64,000 nt of DNA, taken from NCBI RefSeq assembly GCF_026167665.1, contig NZ_CP098740.1:3534001-3598000 (forward strand). The letters run 5' to 3'. Positions within the stretch are counted from its first letter, which is position 1; every line of letters begins with the position of its first letter. The DNA comes from Streptomyces drozdowiczii. GTDB taxonomy: Bacteria; Actinomycetota; Actinomycetes; Streptomycetales; Streptomycetaceae. The translations under genes and the position numbers were made by a program. Positions 31,592 through 40,277 of the stretch are shown piece after piece. The notes beneath the pieces are model-generated. The model searched no databases. It was not told the DNA's origin and worked only from the letters and a program-made list of their open reading frames with translations.

Positions 31592-34447
31592 TCAGCCGGC
31601 CCGCCGCGCCAGGGCCACCCGGGAGCGGGTGAAGAGCGCCGCCAGGCCGCCCGCCAGCAGCGGGACCGCCACGGCCAGCAGGCCGATGGTCGCCCAGGGC
31701 AGCACGATCGGCGTGTACGCGGACTCCATGGGCTGCTGCCGCATGTACTCCATCGCCTCGCGCAGATCGACCAGCCGCAGTGCCACCGCGGGCACCAGGC
31801 CCGCCGCCGTGCCGAGCAGCACCCCGGTCAGCGCCACCACCAGACACTGGAATCCGGAGAGCGAGCGCCGCACGAGCGGGGGCGCTCCGACCGCGCTGAG
31901 CGTGGTGAGGTCGGCCTCCGCGTCCGCCTTGGCCAGGCCGGTCGTGATCGCGGCGGCGCCCACCGTGACCACCCCGGCGAACAGGGTGAGGATCAGCAGG
32001 ATCGTGCTGCCCCGGTCGTTGGGCCCGGAGTTCGTCTGCACCCAGAGACCGCCGCCCGCCTGGTCGATGGCCGCCGTGACCCGCTGGTTCTCCGCTTCGG
32101 TGGGGTCGTGGGCGACGGCGTACACACTGCCGAGCGGCTGCGTGTGCAGGCCGAGCCGTTCGGCGGTCGGCTGCGGGAGGATCATGCGGATGCCGGGCGT
32201 CGTGGCGTACTCGGCCTTCGCGATGTACACCTTCAGCCGGTCCGTCGTCTTCCGGGCGGGCCCGGGGTGCAGCTTGCGGTTCTTCTTGTCCTCGGCGTTG
32301 TAGGTGTGGACGGCCTTGAGGGTGACCTCGCCGTTCTCCGCGTACGCCTCGTTGAGCAGGACCGGGGTGCCGGCCTTCAGCGCGGCGGCCGCCGCCGGGT
32401 CGTCCAGCTTCACGTACGTGCCGAGCAGCGCCGCGTCACCGACGACGATGTTGTCGGAGTCGTAGCTGAAGGAGCCGGTGGAGTTGTGCACGTCCACGCA
32501 GGCGGGGGTCCGCATCATCGCGCGGTGCTCGTCGGCGGAGAGCCGCGCGGCCAGCTCCTTGGCGCCCTTGGTGGCGAGCGGGCAGGTGTGGCCCTTGCCG
32601 GTCGGCTTGACCAGCGAGAGGGAGCCGCAGCCGCCGTTCTCGTCCTCGTAGTAGGCGTTGCAGTCGCTGCCCGCCCAGACCCGGGAGATGTCGGCCCGGC
32701 CGCCGGTCACCGCCATGTCGTGCTCGACGGCGGCACGGGCCGCCGGAAGCCGCTCGGCGGCCTCGGAGTCGCCGGCCGTCAGGGCGATCGTGCCCTTCGT
32801 CAGCATCGGCATATAGGCGTAGTCGGACTCGGCCAGGCTGCTGGACATGTACGTCGCGATGGCGACGGAGCCCGCGACCGCGGCCATCACGGCGGCCACC
32901 GCCGGAGCGGTACGGCCCCGGTTGCGGGCCGCGTCCCGCAGCGCCATCCGGGGCGACAGGGGGAGTCTGCGACCGAGCCGGCCCAGCAGCCCGACGATCA
33001 CCGGGATGCAGGCCAGCAGGCCCAGCTCGGCGACGACCGAGCCCCCGGCGACCAGCGTGGAGTTGCCGCCGGTGCCCCCGTACACGGCGATGAGCACACC
33101 GACCGCGAGCACGCAGGCGCCGGTGATCGGCAGCACCCGGGAGCCGCGGCGCACCCCGCGCCGGCCGGTCAGCGACTCCAGGACGGACTGCCGGCCGGCC
33201 ACGATCGCCGGGGCGAACGCCGCCAGCAGGCCGGTGACCAGACCGAGCACGGCGATGACCGCGAGTTCGGCGGGGTGGAGCGCGAGGGAGCCGAAGCGGT
33301 GACCGGCCCAGCCCTCGATCAACGGCCGGAAGACCGCCGTCAGCAGCAGGCCGGTCGCGACACCGGCGACCGCGCCGACGCCGCCGAGGACGAGACCGCC
33401 GCCGAGGACCACCGCGCGGACCTGGCTCCGGTCGCCGCCGCAGGTGCCGAGCAGGCCCAGCTGGCGCCGGGAGCGGCGGGCGCCGACGGCGAACGCCGGA
33501 CCGGCCAGCAGCACGACCTCCAGGAGCGCCATCGCGACGACGGTGATCAGGGCGGCGCCGGTCTCGTCGGACTCGTAGCTGCGGTCGTTGGCGTACTGCG
33601 GGTTCGTCCGCAGCAGCGGGATCTCGGATTCCGGCGGCGGGTTCTCGAAGACCTGCCGGGAGGTGACGAGGGCACCGGCCTTGTTGGCGGCCAGCACGTC
33701 CTGCCAGACGATCCCGGCCTCCCCGGCCCCCTCGACCAGCCACCGCGTCTCGCCGGGCTGGGGCGCCGGCACCTTCTTGTCGCGCTTCGCCAGGGCCGCC
33801 CAGGGGGCGATCACCGCGCCCGGCTCCGCGTACAGCTGTTTCGCCTTCAGATCGGCGGGCAGCTCCACCGCGCCGGTGATCGTGTACTTCTCGCCGGAGG
33901 TCGTCACCGTGACGTCGGAGCCCACACGCAGACCCGCCGACTCCAGGAACGCCTCGGTGGCCACCACTTCGCCCGGGGAGCGCGGGAACGCGCCCCCGAC
34001 GAGGGCGATCCGCCCACGGGCCATCCGGTCCGAGGTCCTGACCTCGGTGATCTCGGTGCTCGCGATGCCGTACGAGGTGGTGACGGTCGCGGACACGGAC
34101 TGCTCGCTGATCGCCCGTACGCCCTTCGGGAACACGGCGCGCATGTCGACCGGCTTCGGCGGCTCGGAGGGCTCCTTGCCGCTCGCCCTGTCGTACATGT
34201 CGCCGTCGGGCATCTGCTGGATCGGGCCCAGGCCGACGTCGCTGTAGACCGCGTCGGCCGAGCCGATCTCGGCCGTCAGCTCCTCGGCCGGGCTCAGCTC
34301 CGCGCTGCGGTACGTGATGTCGGCGGCCGTCACCCCGAGGACCGGCAGCGCGATCATCGCGACCACCAGGGCGCTGCGGCCCTTGGCGCGCAGGGCGTCG
34401 CGGCGGGCTATCCGGAGGGCGGCGCGCCACCCCGTGAAGAGGCTCAC
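31592..34447 (-). CDS. FtsX-like ABC transporter permease
   Basis: 951-aa permease with one N-terminal helix (~20-40), a large external domain, two FtsX-type three-helix modules (around 290-420 and 825-940), an intervening pair of helices (~440-500) and a second external domain. This is the macrolide-exporter/lipoprotein-transfer architecture (MacB-like) with two copies in one chain. It starts at GTG, overlapping the ATPase stop by 4 bp (GTGA). The substrate is unknown; the PadR regulator upstream suggests a stress or drug response. Confidence 0.9.
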   Translation of the reverse strand: MSLFTGWRAALRIARRDALRAKGRSALVVAMIALPVLGVTAADITYRSAELSPAEELTAEIGSADAVYSDVGLGPIQQMPDGDMYDRASGKEPSEPPKPVDMRAVFPKGVRAISEQSVSATVTTSYGIASTEITEVRTSDRMARGRIALVGGAFPRSPGEVVATEAFLESAGLRVGSDVTVTTSGEKYTITGAVELPADLKAKQLYAEPGAVIAPWAALAKRDKKVPAPQPGETRWLVEGAGEAGIVWQDVLAANKAGALVTSRQVFENPPPESEIPLLRTNPQYANDRSYESDETGAALITVVAMALLEVVLLAGPAFAVGARRSRRQLGLLGTCGGDRSQVRAVVLGGGLVLGGVGAVAGVATGLLLTAVFRPLIEGWAGHRFGSLALHPAELAVIAVLGLVTGLLAAFAPAIVAGRQSVLESLTGRRGVRRGSRVLPITGACVLAVGVLIAVYGGTGGNSTLVAGGSVVAELGLLACIPVIVGLLGRLGRRLPLSPRMALRDAARNRGRTAPAVAAVMAAVAGSVAIATYMSSSLAESDYAYMPMLTKGTIALTAGDSEAAERLPAARAAVEHDMAVTGGRADISRVWAGSDCNAYYEDENGGCGSLSLVKPTGKGHTCPLATKGAKELAARLSADEHRAMMRTPACVDVHNSTGSFSYDSDNIVVGDAALLGTYVKLDDPAAAAALKAGTPVLLNEAYAENGEVTLKAVHTYNAEDKKNRKLHPGPARKTTDRLKVYIAKAEYATTPGIRMILPQPTAERLGLHTQPLGSVYAVAHDPTEAENQRVTAAIDQAGGGLWVQTNSGPNDRGSTILLILTLFAGVVTVGAAAITTGLAKADAEADLTTLSAVGAPPLVRRSLSGFQCLVVALTGVLLGTAAGLVPAVALRLVDLREAMEYMRQQPMESAYTPIVLPWATIGLLAVAVPLLAGGLAALFTRSRVALARRAG

Positions 34448-35211
34448 TCGGCTCCCCCGGCGGCCAGCAGCGAGTCGGCCCCGACCGTCAGCGTCTGGTC
34501 CACGATGGAACCGTCCCGGAGGAAGACGACCCGGTCCGCCCAGGCCGCGTACCGCGGTTCGTGCGTGACCATCACCCCGGCCGCGCCCTGGTCGCAGCGG
34601 TTGCGCAGGAGCGCGAGGACGGCCTCGCCGGTCTCGGAGTCGAGCGCCCCGGTCGGCTCGTCGGCGAGGACCAGGCGCCGGTCCCCCACCAGCGCGCGGG
34701 CGATGGCGACGCGCTGCTGCTGGCCGCCGGACATCTCGTCCGGGAAGCGGTCCGCGATCTCCAGGAGGTTCATCTCCTCCAGCGCGGCGCGGGCCTCCTT
34801 GCGGGCCCTGCGGACCGAGACGCCGTCCAGCTCGCGCGGCAGGGCGATGTTCTCGGCGGCGGTCAGGGCGGGGATCAGGTTGTAGTCCTGGAAGACGTAG
34901 CCGACGCTGCGGCGGCGCAGGGCGGCGAGGCCCTTGCGGCCGAGCGTGGAGATGTCCTGGCCCTCGATGATCACCTGGCCGCCGCTCGCGGTGTCGAGAC
35001 CGCCGGCGAGGGTGAGCAGGGTGGACTTGCCGGAGCCGGACGGGCCCATGACGGCGACCAGCTCACCGGCGTGCACCGACAGGCTGATGCCGCGCAGCGC
35101 CTGCACCTCGGCGATGCCGGTGCCGTGGGTGCGGGTGAGCGAGCGGAGTTCGAGCACCGGTGCGTCCACCGGCAGGGGCGGGGCGGACGGAGACGGGACG
35201 TGCGGGGACAT
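34444..35211 (-). CDS. ABC transporter ATP-binding protein (MacB/LolD type)
   Basis: 255-aa ATPase that powers the adjacent FtsX permease. Walker A GPSGSGKST, Q-loop VFQDYNL, signature MSGGQQQR, Walker B LVLADEPT and the H-loop VTHEP are all intact. RTHGTGIAEVQALRGIS near the N-terminus is typical of this exporter family. It lies 39 bp after the padR gene and probably shares its promoter. Confidence 0.93.
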   Translation of the reverse strand: MSPHVPSPSAPPLPVDAPVLELRSLTRTHGTGIAEVQALRGISLSVHAGELVAVMGPSGSGKSTLLTLAGGLDTASGGQVIIEGQDISTLGRKGLAALRRRSVGYVFQDYNLIPALTAAENIALPRELDGVSVRRARKEARAALEEMNLLEIADRFPDEMSGGQQQRVAIARALVGDRRLVLADEPTGALDSETGEAVLALLRNRCDQGAAGVMVTHEPRYAAWADRVVFLRDGSIVDQTLTVGADSLLAAGGAE

Positions 35212-35250
35212 GGTTCCCTCTCGGAACGGGTGGATGGAGAGGCGCCGGAC

Positions 35251-35874
35251 TCAGCGGCGCGTGCGGGACCGGGCGGAGGGCCGCGCGGCGGAGCGGGCGG
35301 CCGGGCCCGGCGGCGGACCGGGCTCCGGCTCCGTGGCGGCGGCCTCGGCGAGGCGGGTCAGCCGGGCCTCGCAGTGGTCGAGCCAGCGCGCCTCGGCCTC
35401 GGCCTGGAAGATCAGCTGCTCCACGACGAGCAGCCAGGCCACCTCGTCGCGGTTGGCGGGGGCCTGGGCGAGGGACCGCGCCTTGAGGCGGGTGTAGTCC
35501 TGCATCGCCTTCACCGTGTGGTGGCGCTGGGCCTGGATGACGGCCCTGATGTCGACGCCGGGCGCCCCGACCGCCATGGCCAGCTTGATGGCCAGCTCGT
35601 CACGGGGCGGGTTGCTGCGGTCGACCGGCGTCTCGAACCAGGCGCGCAGCTCGGTGCGCCCGGCGTCGCTGATCGAGTACAGGGCGTGGCCCTGGTCGTC
35701 CTCGCCGTCCTGGACGACCAGGCCGTCGCGCTCCAGCCTGCTCAGCGTCGTGTACACCTGCCCGACGTTGAGCGGCCAGGTGGCGCCGGTGCGCGATTCG
35801 AATTCGGTGCGGAGCTGGGAGCCGTAACGCGGCCCGCGCTCCAGGAGGGCGAGGAGCCCGTGACGGATCGACAT
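35251..35874 (-). CDS. PadR-family transcriptional regulator
   Basis: 207-aa PadR protein: winged helix (1-85; LLALLERGPRYGSQLRTEFE, VGQVYTTLSRLERDGLV), a helical Vir C-terminal region (~95-175) for dimerisation, and a basic Pro/Arg tail. It heads the operon with the ABC exporter and should repress it until a ligand binds. Two copies of the PadR-type palindrome ATAC(T/C)GAGTAT start within its own ATG codon and extend upstream. Confidence 0.9.
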   Translation of the reverse strand: MSIRHGLLALLERGPRYGSQLRTEFESRTGATWPLNVGQVYTTLSRLERDGLVVQDGEDDQGHALYSISDAGRTELRAWFETPVDRSNPPRDELAIKLAMAVGAPGVDIRAVIQAQRHHTVKAMQDYTRLKARSLAQAPANRDEVAWLLVVEQLIFQAEAEARWLDHCEARLTRLAEAAATEPEPGPPPGPAARSAARPSARSRTRR

Positions 35875-35896
35875 ACTGAGTATGTATACCGAGTAT
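35873..35896. promoter_or_regulatory. Two PadR-type operators overlapping the padR start
   Basis: ATACTGAGTAT (35873-35883, perfect palindrome) and ATACCGAGTAT (35886-35896, one mismatch), 13 bp apart. The first shares two bases of the ATG codon of padR, so binding would block translation-start DNA and transcription. The ATAC/GTAT form is known for PadR proteins. Confidence 0.8.
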
Positions 35897-35978
35897 GTTG
35901 ATCACCGCAAGTCTTCGCGGAAGCGGTCCGGAAGGGTTCGGGAGCGGTTCGGAAGCGGTTCGGAAGGAGGGCGGAACG

Positions 35979-36472
35979 TCAGCGGGCGCGGAGCATCCGC
36001 AGCGCGAGGAAGCCGAGACCCAGCCCGACCAGGGCGATTCCCGCGCCGAGCGACAGCTGCTGGACCCGGCGCACGGCCGTCCCGCTCAGGGCCTGCCGGC
36101 CTGCGGGCGGGGGATCGCGGAAGTCGGCCGGGTCGGGGGTGAAGACCGGCACCGCGGCGGATTCGGAGGGCGAGGGCCGGGGCTCCCGGTCCTCCAGCGC
36201 GTCCTGCCGGGCCACCTCGGCGGCCGAGCGGCCGGGCCGCTGCCGCCCGCCCCGGCGGGCCACCCGGCAAGTGGAGACTGCGCGTCCACGGACCGGGACG
36301 CGCCCGGCGAAGGAGAAGCAGACGGCGAAGGAGAAGCGGAGGGCGAGGGAGAAGCAGACGGCGAAGGCTGCCCGGACGCGCCCGGCGCCGCCGCCCCCAG
36401 GGTCGCGGCCGCCGTCAGCGCCAGGCAGGCCACGCCCCGGGAGGAGCGCGCGCGGAGCCGTCCCGAAGCCAT
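35979..36472 (-). pseudogene. Small secreted/anchored surface protein, frameshifted
   Basis: Two frames make one protein. The first has a signal peptide (MASGRLRARSSRGVACLALT ... AAPGASG) and a Ser-Pro-Ala-Ser repeat stalk ending in SVDAQSPLAG. The second carries RSAAEVARQDALEDREPRP, PVFTPDPADFRDPP and a C-terminal membrane helix (IALVGLGLGFLALRML) before an Arg tail. Adding one base near the C4 run at 36250-36253 gives 164 aa with a continuous fold. Function unknown; a type I surface protein with a short tail. The frameshift is probably a base-calling error. Confidence 0.72.
36306..36365. repeat. 18-bp tandem repeat in the surface-protein stalk
   Basis: About 3.3 copies of an 18-bp unit (GGCGAAGGAGAAGCAGAC and variants at 36306, 36324, 36342) encode the Ser-Pro-Ser-Ala-Ser-Pro units of the stalk on the minus strand. 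Copy number may vary between strains. Confidence 0.8.
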
Positions 36473-36562
36473 GCGGTCACCGTCACACGCGACGGCACGA
36501 CCGGCATCCCGGGTGAGGCGTACGGATGGCCCCCACCCCGCTCCCGCCCGTGGGCGCGGGAA

Positions 36563-38191
36563 CTACGCGGGGTCCCCCGTGGCGATCTCCAGCTCGAAGT
36601 GCGCGCCGACCTCGGGCACCGCGGTCCCGGACGACGGGAACTGGTTGACGACCTGGTCCTCCGCGTACGCGTTGCCCGGGACCTTCTTCACCTTGAGCGT
36701 CCAGCCCGCCGCGTCCGCGCAGGCGCGCACCGAGAGGATGTCCTTGTACATGAAGCTCGGGGCGTCGACCTTCTGCGGGTCGTCGGTGTCCTCCGACGCG
36801 TCCGTGCAGTCCTCCGTCTTCATCGTCCGGTTCCGCTCCGGATCGCGGTGCTCGCCGGACGGGGACTCGGTGGCCTTGGCGTCCGTGCCGCCCTTGTCGT
36901 CGCCGTTCATCGCGATGACCGTGATCAGGCCGCCGATCGCGACCAGGGCCACGACGATCGAGCCGATGATCACCGGCATGTTCCGCTTGGAGCCGCCGCC
37001 CGAGGCGGGCGCCTGGTGGGACACCGTGTACGGCGCAGGCGTCCGGTGCTGCATCGGCGCCGGGCTCTGGTAGGCCGGGGCGGCCGTCTGCGGGTAGCCG
37101 TACGACGGATTCGTGGCGGGCGCCGGAGTCGCCGGGCCGTACGGGCCGGGGGACTGGTACGGGCCCGGCTGGTACGGCGTCTGGACGCTCTGCGGGGCGG
37201 GCGCGGACTGGTCGACGGGCGGGAAGACCGCCGAGCCGACGCCGGAGCCGCTGTTGGCCGGGGCGCCGCCGTCACCGACGATCACCGGGGCGCCGGTGTG
37301 GCCGCTCGCGCTCAGCACACGGGCGATCTCGTCCTGCATGGCCGCCGCGCTCGGGAAGCGCTCGTTCGGGTTCTTCTTGAGCGCGCGGGCGACGAGGGCG
37401 TCCATCGCCGGGGTCAGCGAGCGGTTGATGGTGGACGGGGCGACCGGCTCCTCCTGCACATGCGCGTACGCGATGGCGAGCGGGGAGTCCGCGTCGAAGG
37501 GGAGCCGCCCGGTCAGCAGCTGGAAGAGCATGATGCCGACCGAGTACAGGTCGGAGCGGGCGTCGACGCCGCGGCCGAGGGCCTGCTCGGGGGAGAGGTA
37601 CTGCGGGGTGCCGACGACCATGCCGGTCTGCGTCATCGAGGTCACGCCCGACTGCATGGCGCGGGCGATGCCGAAGTCCATGACCTTCACGACACCGCGC
37701 TTGGTCACCATGACGTTGCCCGGCTTGATGTCGCGGTGCACCAGGCCCATCTCGTGGCTGGTGTCGAGCGCGGCCAGCACGTCCGAGGTCACCTTGAGCG
37801 CCTTGTCGGCCGGCATCGCGCCCTGGGCGCGGATGTCCGCCGCGAGCACCGAGCCGAGCGGCTGCCCCTCGACGTACTCCATGACGATGTACGGCATCAG
37901 CGCGCCGCCGAGCTCGTCCTCGCCCGTGTCGAACACCGAGACGATGTTGGTGTGCTGGAGCTTGGCGACGGCCTGGGCCTCGCGGCGGAAGCGCTCGCGG
38001 AACGACTGCTCGCGGCCCAGCTCGGTGTGGAGTGTCTTGATCGCGACCTGCCGGTCGAGGGCGGAGTCGTACGCCAGGTATACGGACGCCATCCCGCCCT
38101 CGCCGAGCAGGTCGCGCAGCTGGTAGCGGCCGCCGGCGACGGACCCGCCCGCGTAACGACCCTGCGAACCGTGTCCGCCGTCGTGGCTCAT
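36563..38191 (-). CDS. PknB-like Ser/Thr kinase with one PASTA-like domain
   Basis: 542-aa membrane kinase. The kinase domain (~20-280) has LGEGGMASVYLA, VAIKTL (catalytic Lys), VHRDIKPGNV, DFGIA and SPEQA. A Pro/Gln/Tyr-rich linker, one membrane helix (~409-430) and an external region with a single PASTA-like domain (~468-542, VDAPSFMYKDILSVRACA to FELEIATGD) follow. The external part contains three Cys residues that may form disulfides, unlike typical PASTA. Divergent from a second kinase at 38.55 kb with a 360-bp shared upstream region. Confidence 0.93.
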   Translation of the reverse strand: MSHDGGHGSQGRYAGGSVAGGRYQLRDLLGEGGMASVYLAYDSALDRQVAIKTLHTELGREQSFRERFRREAQAVAKLQHTNIVSVFDTGEDELGGALMPYIVMEYVEGQPLGSVLAADIRAQGAMPADKALKVTSDVLAALDTSHEMGLVHRDIKPGNVMVTKRGVVKVMDFGIARAMQSGVTSMTQTGMVVGTPQYLSPEQALGRGVDARSDLYSVGIMLFQLLTGRLPFDADSPLAIAYAHVQEEPVAPSTINRSLTPAMDALVARALKKNPNERFPSAAAMQDEIARVLSASGHTGAPVIVGDGGAPANSGSGVGSAVFPPVDQSAPAPQSVQTPYQPGPYQSPGPYGPATPAPATNPSYGYPQTAAPAYQSPAPMQHRTPAPYTVSHQAPASGGGSKRNMPVIIGSIVVALVAIGGLITVIAMNGDDKGGTDAKATESPSGEHRDPERNRTMKTEDCTDASEDTDDPQKVDAPSFMYKDILSVRACADAAGWTLKVKKVPGNAYAEDQVVNQFPSSGTAVPEVGAHFELEIATGDPA

Positions 38192-38551
38192 GACTTGCTT
38201 CCCCCTCGGCGCGCGACTCCCGGGAACTCGGCGCGCGACTCACGCGATCATCCGTAATTACCGGCCAAGTCTGCCGTAGGGGTACGACACGTCAAGCCGG
38301 GTGCCCGTTCCGTGACCGTACGCGCTGGAAGCGTCTCGGAAGCGTTACAGGATCAGCATGGAATTTGCGTCGGCGGCGCGCCAGCCGATTGGATGGCCGG
38401 TCCGGCGCCGAATCGGCCTGTCCTACCGAGGCTGTAGCGTGACGGGGCAATGCGGCCGGCAGCGAAGCCGGCGACGCGGCAAGGCACCGTGAGACCCCCG
38501 CGGACGCGCGGACGCGCGAACAGACGCGGACAGATACGACGGCGAGGACTG
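38192..38551. other. Divergent promoter region between two kinase genes
   Basis: 360 bases with no gene. A perfect 15-bp direct repeat CTCGGCGCGCGACTC is at 38205-38219 and 38227-38241, 22 bp apart, directly before the minus-strand kinase start; it may bind a regulator. A lower-G+C stretch (gtaattaccgg, 38258-38268) is the likeliest promoter core. No clear -35/-10 pair was assigned. Confidence 0.6.
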
Positions 38552-40258
38552 ATGGCACCCGAACCCGAAGCAAACGGCGGCGGCGTTCCGGATGGCACCG
38601 ATTCCTGGGGCATCGGCGGGGTCGTCGGCGACGGACGCTACCGGCTGACCCATCGGCTCGGCCGGGGCGGCATGGCCGAGGTGTTCGCGGCGGAGGACGT
38701 CCGGCTCGGGCGCACCGTCGCGGTGAAGCTGCTGCGCTCCGACCTCGCCGAGGACCCGGTCTCCAAGGCCCGCTTCACGCGCGAGGCGCAGTCGGTCGCC
38801 GGGCTCAACCACCACGCGGTCGTCGCCGTGTACGACTCCGGCGAGGACACCGTCGCCGGCCAGACCGTCCCGTACATCGTGATGGAGCTGGTCGAGGGGC
38901 GCACCATCCGCGACCTGCTGATCAACGCCGAGGCGCCGCCGCCGGAGCAGGCGCTGATCATCGTCTCCGGGGTCCTGGAGGCGCTGGCCTACTCGCACCA
39001 GCACGGCATCGTGCACCGCGACATCAAGCCCGCCAACGTGATCATCACGAACTCCGGCGCGGTCAAGGTGATGGACTTCGGCATCGCCCGCGCGCTGCAC
39101 GGCGCGCAGTCCACGATGACCCAGACCGGCATGGTCATGGGCACGCCGCAGTACCTCTCCCCCGAGCAGGCGCTCGGCAAGGCCGTCGACCACCGCTCCG
39201 ACCTGTACGCCACCGGCTGCCTGCTGTACGAACTGCTGGCGCTGCGGCCCCCGTTCACGGGCGAGACGCCGCTGTCCGTGGTGTACCAGCATGTGCAGGA
39301 CACCCCGGTCCCGCCGTCGCAGATCCTGGACTCGGTGCCGCCGGAGCTGGACGGGCTCGTCATGCGCTCGCTCGCGAAGGACCCGGACGACCGCTTCCAG
39401 AGCGCCGAGGAGATGCGCGGGCTCGTCCAGTACGGCCTCCAGATGCTCCAGGTGCAGGGCGGCCACACCGGTACGTGGAACACCGGCCCGGTCGTCCTGG
39501 GCGGCGGGCCCGGCACCCCGCCCGGCGGCATGACCGGCGCCACCCGCGCCATGGGCGGCTACCCGCAGCACGGCGACACCTCGCAGTCCCCGATCCTGCC
39601 GCCGATGAACCCGGACGACGGGGGTTACGACGGCGGCTCCACCCGGCAGGGCGGCGGCGGGCGCGGCAAGTTGTGGCTGTTCGTCGTGCTCGCCCTGATC
39701 GCGATCGGCGCGGGCGTGGCCATCGCGCTCAACGCGGCGAACGGCGGCGGCCAGAAGCACGAGAAGCAGCCCACGAAGACCTCCAGCGCGCCGACGCCGA
39801 CCGAGGACTCCCCCTCCCCGACCCCCGACGACACCCAGGACAACACCCAGCAGCCGGGCGACAGCACCGGCGGCGGCTGGGACGACGACACCTGGTCGCC
39901 GTCGCCCACGCCGAGCGAGACCGCCGAGTCCCCGTCCGCCAGCTCGCCCCAGCCGGGCACGGGCGGCACGGACAACGGCGGCACCGACGACGGCGGCACC
40001 GGCAACGGGGCCGGCGGGAACAGCGGCAGCGGTTCCAACAACGGCGGTACGGGGAACACCGGCGACACCGGTACGACCACCGAGGGCGGCAGCACCGGCA
40101 CCAGCGACGGCGGCAGCACGGGCACCAGCGACGGCGGCAGCACCGGTACCAGCGAGGGCGCGGCCGAGGGTTCGGAGGGCGCCCCGGGCGGCGTCGCCGA
40201 AGGCGCCTCCGCCGGAACGACGGCGGGCACGGCGGGCACGGGCACGGGCAACAACTGA
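38552..40258 (+). CDS. Membrane Ser/Thr kinase with Ser/Thr/Gly-rich external tail
   Basis: 568 aa from ATG (GAGG just upstream). Kinase domain (~30-290): LGRGGMAEVFAAED, VAVKLL, VHRDIKPANV, DFGIARA, SPEQA. A Gly/Pro linker, one membrane helix (~372-392), and then a ~175-residue low-complexity tail of Asp, Thr, Ser, Gly and Asn without any PASTA domain. The tail ends in three GGSTGTSD-type repeats. The tail should be outside the cell; its low complexity suggests a flexible wall-spanning sensor or glycosylated stalk. Divergent from the PASTA-like kinase; the two may act as a pair. Confidence 0.92.
   Translation: MAPEPEANGGGVPDGTDSWGIGGVVGDGRYRLTHRLGRGGMAEVFAAEDVRLGRTVAVKLLRSDLAEDPVSKARFTREAQSVAGLNHHAVVAVYDSGEDTVAGQTVPYIVMELVEGRTIRDLLINAEAPPPEQALIIVSGVLEALAYSHQHGIVHRDIKPANVIITNSGAVKVMDFGIARALHGAQSTMTQTGMVMGTPQYLSPEQALGKAVDHRSDLYATGCLLYELLALRPPFTGETPLSVVYQHVQDTPVPPSQILDSVPPELDGLVMRSLAKDPDDRFQSAEEMRGLVQYGLQMLQVQGGHTGTWNTGPVVLGGGPGTPPGGMTGATRAMGGYPQHGDTSQSPILPPMNPDDGGYDGGSTRQGGGGRGKLWLFVVLALIAIGAGVAIALNAANGGGQKHEKQPTKTSSAPTPTEDSPSPTPDDTQDNTQQPGDSTGGGWDDDTWSPSPTPSETAESPSASSPQPGTGGTDNGGTDDGGTGNGAGGNSGSGSNNGGTGNTGDTGTTTEGGSTGTSDGGSTGTSDGGSTGTSEGAAEGSEGAPGGVAEGASAGTTAGTAGTGTGNN
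40085..40156 (+). repeat. 24-bp tandem repeat, three copies
   Basis: Copies at 40085, 40109 and 40133 of GGCGGCAGCACCGGCACCAG plus CGAC, with a few silent changes, encoding GGSTGTSD units in the external tail of the kinase. Confidence 0.88.
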
Positions 40259-40277
40259 GCCCGCTCACCGAGCCCGG

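Noticed and set aside
34561..35901. Long plus-strand frame opposite the ABC ATPase and padR
   Set aside because: No recognisable domain; the minus-strand ATPase and PadR motifs explain the sequence.
38450..38551. N-terminal extension of the kinase that starts at 38552
   Set aside because: The extra residues are Arg-rich and lie before the ATG with GAGG; the kinase fold begins well after that ATG.
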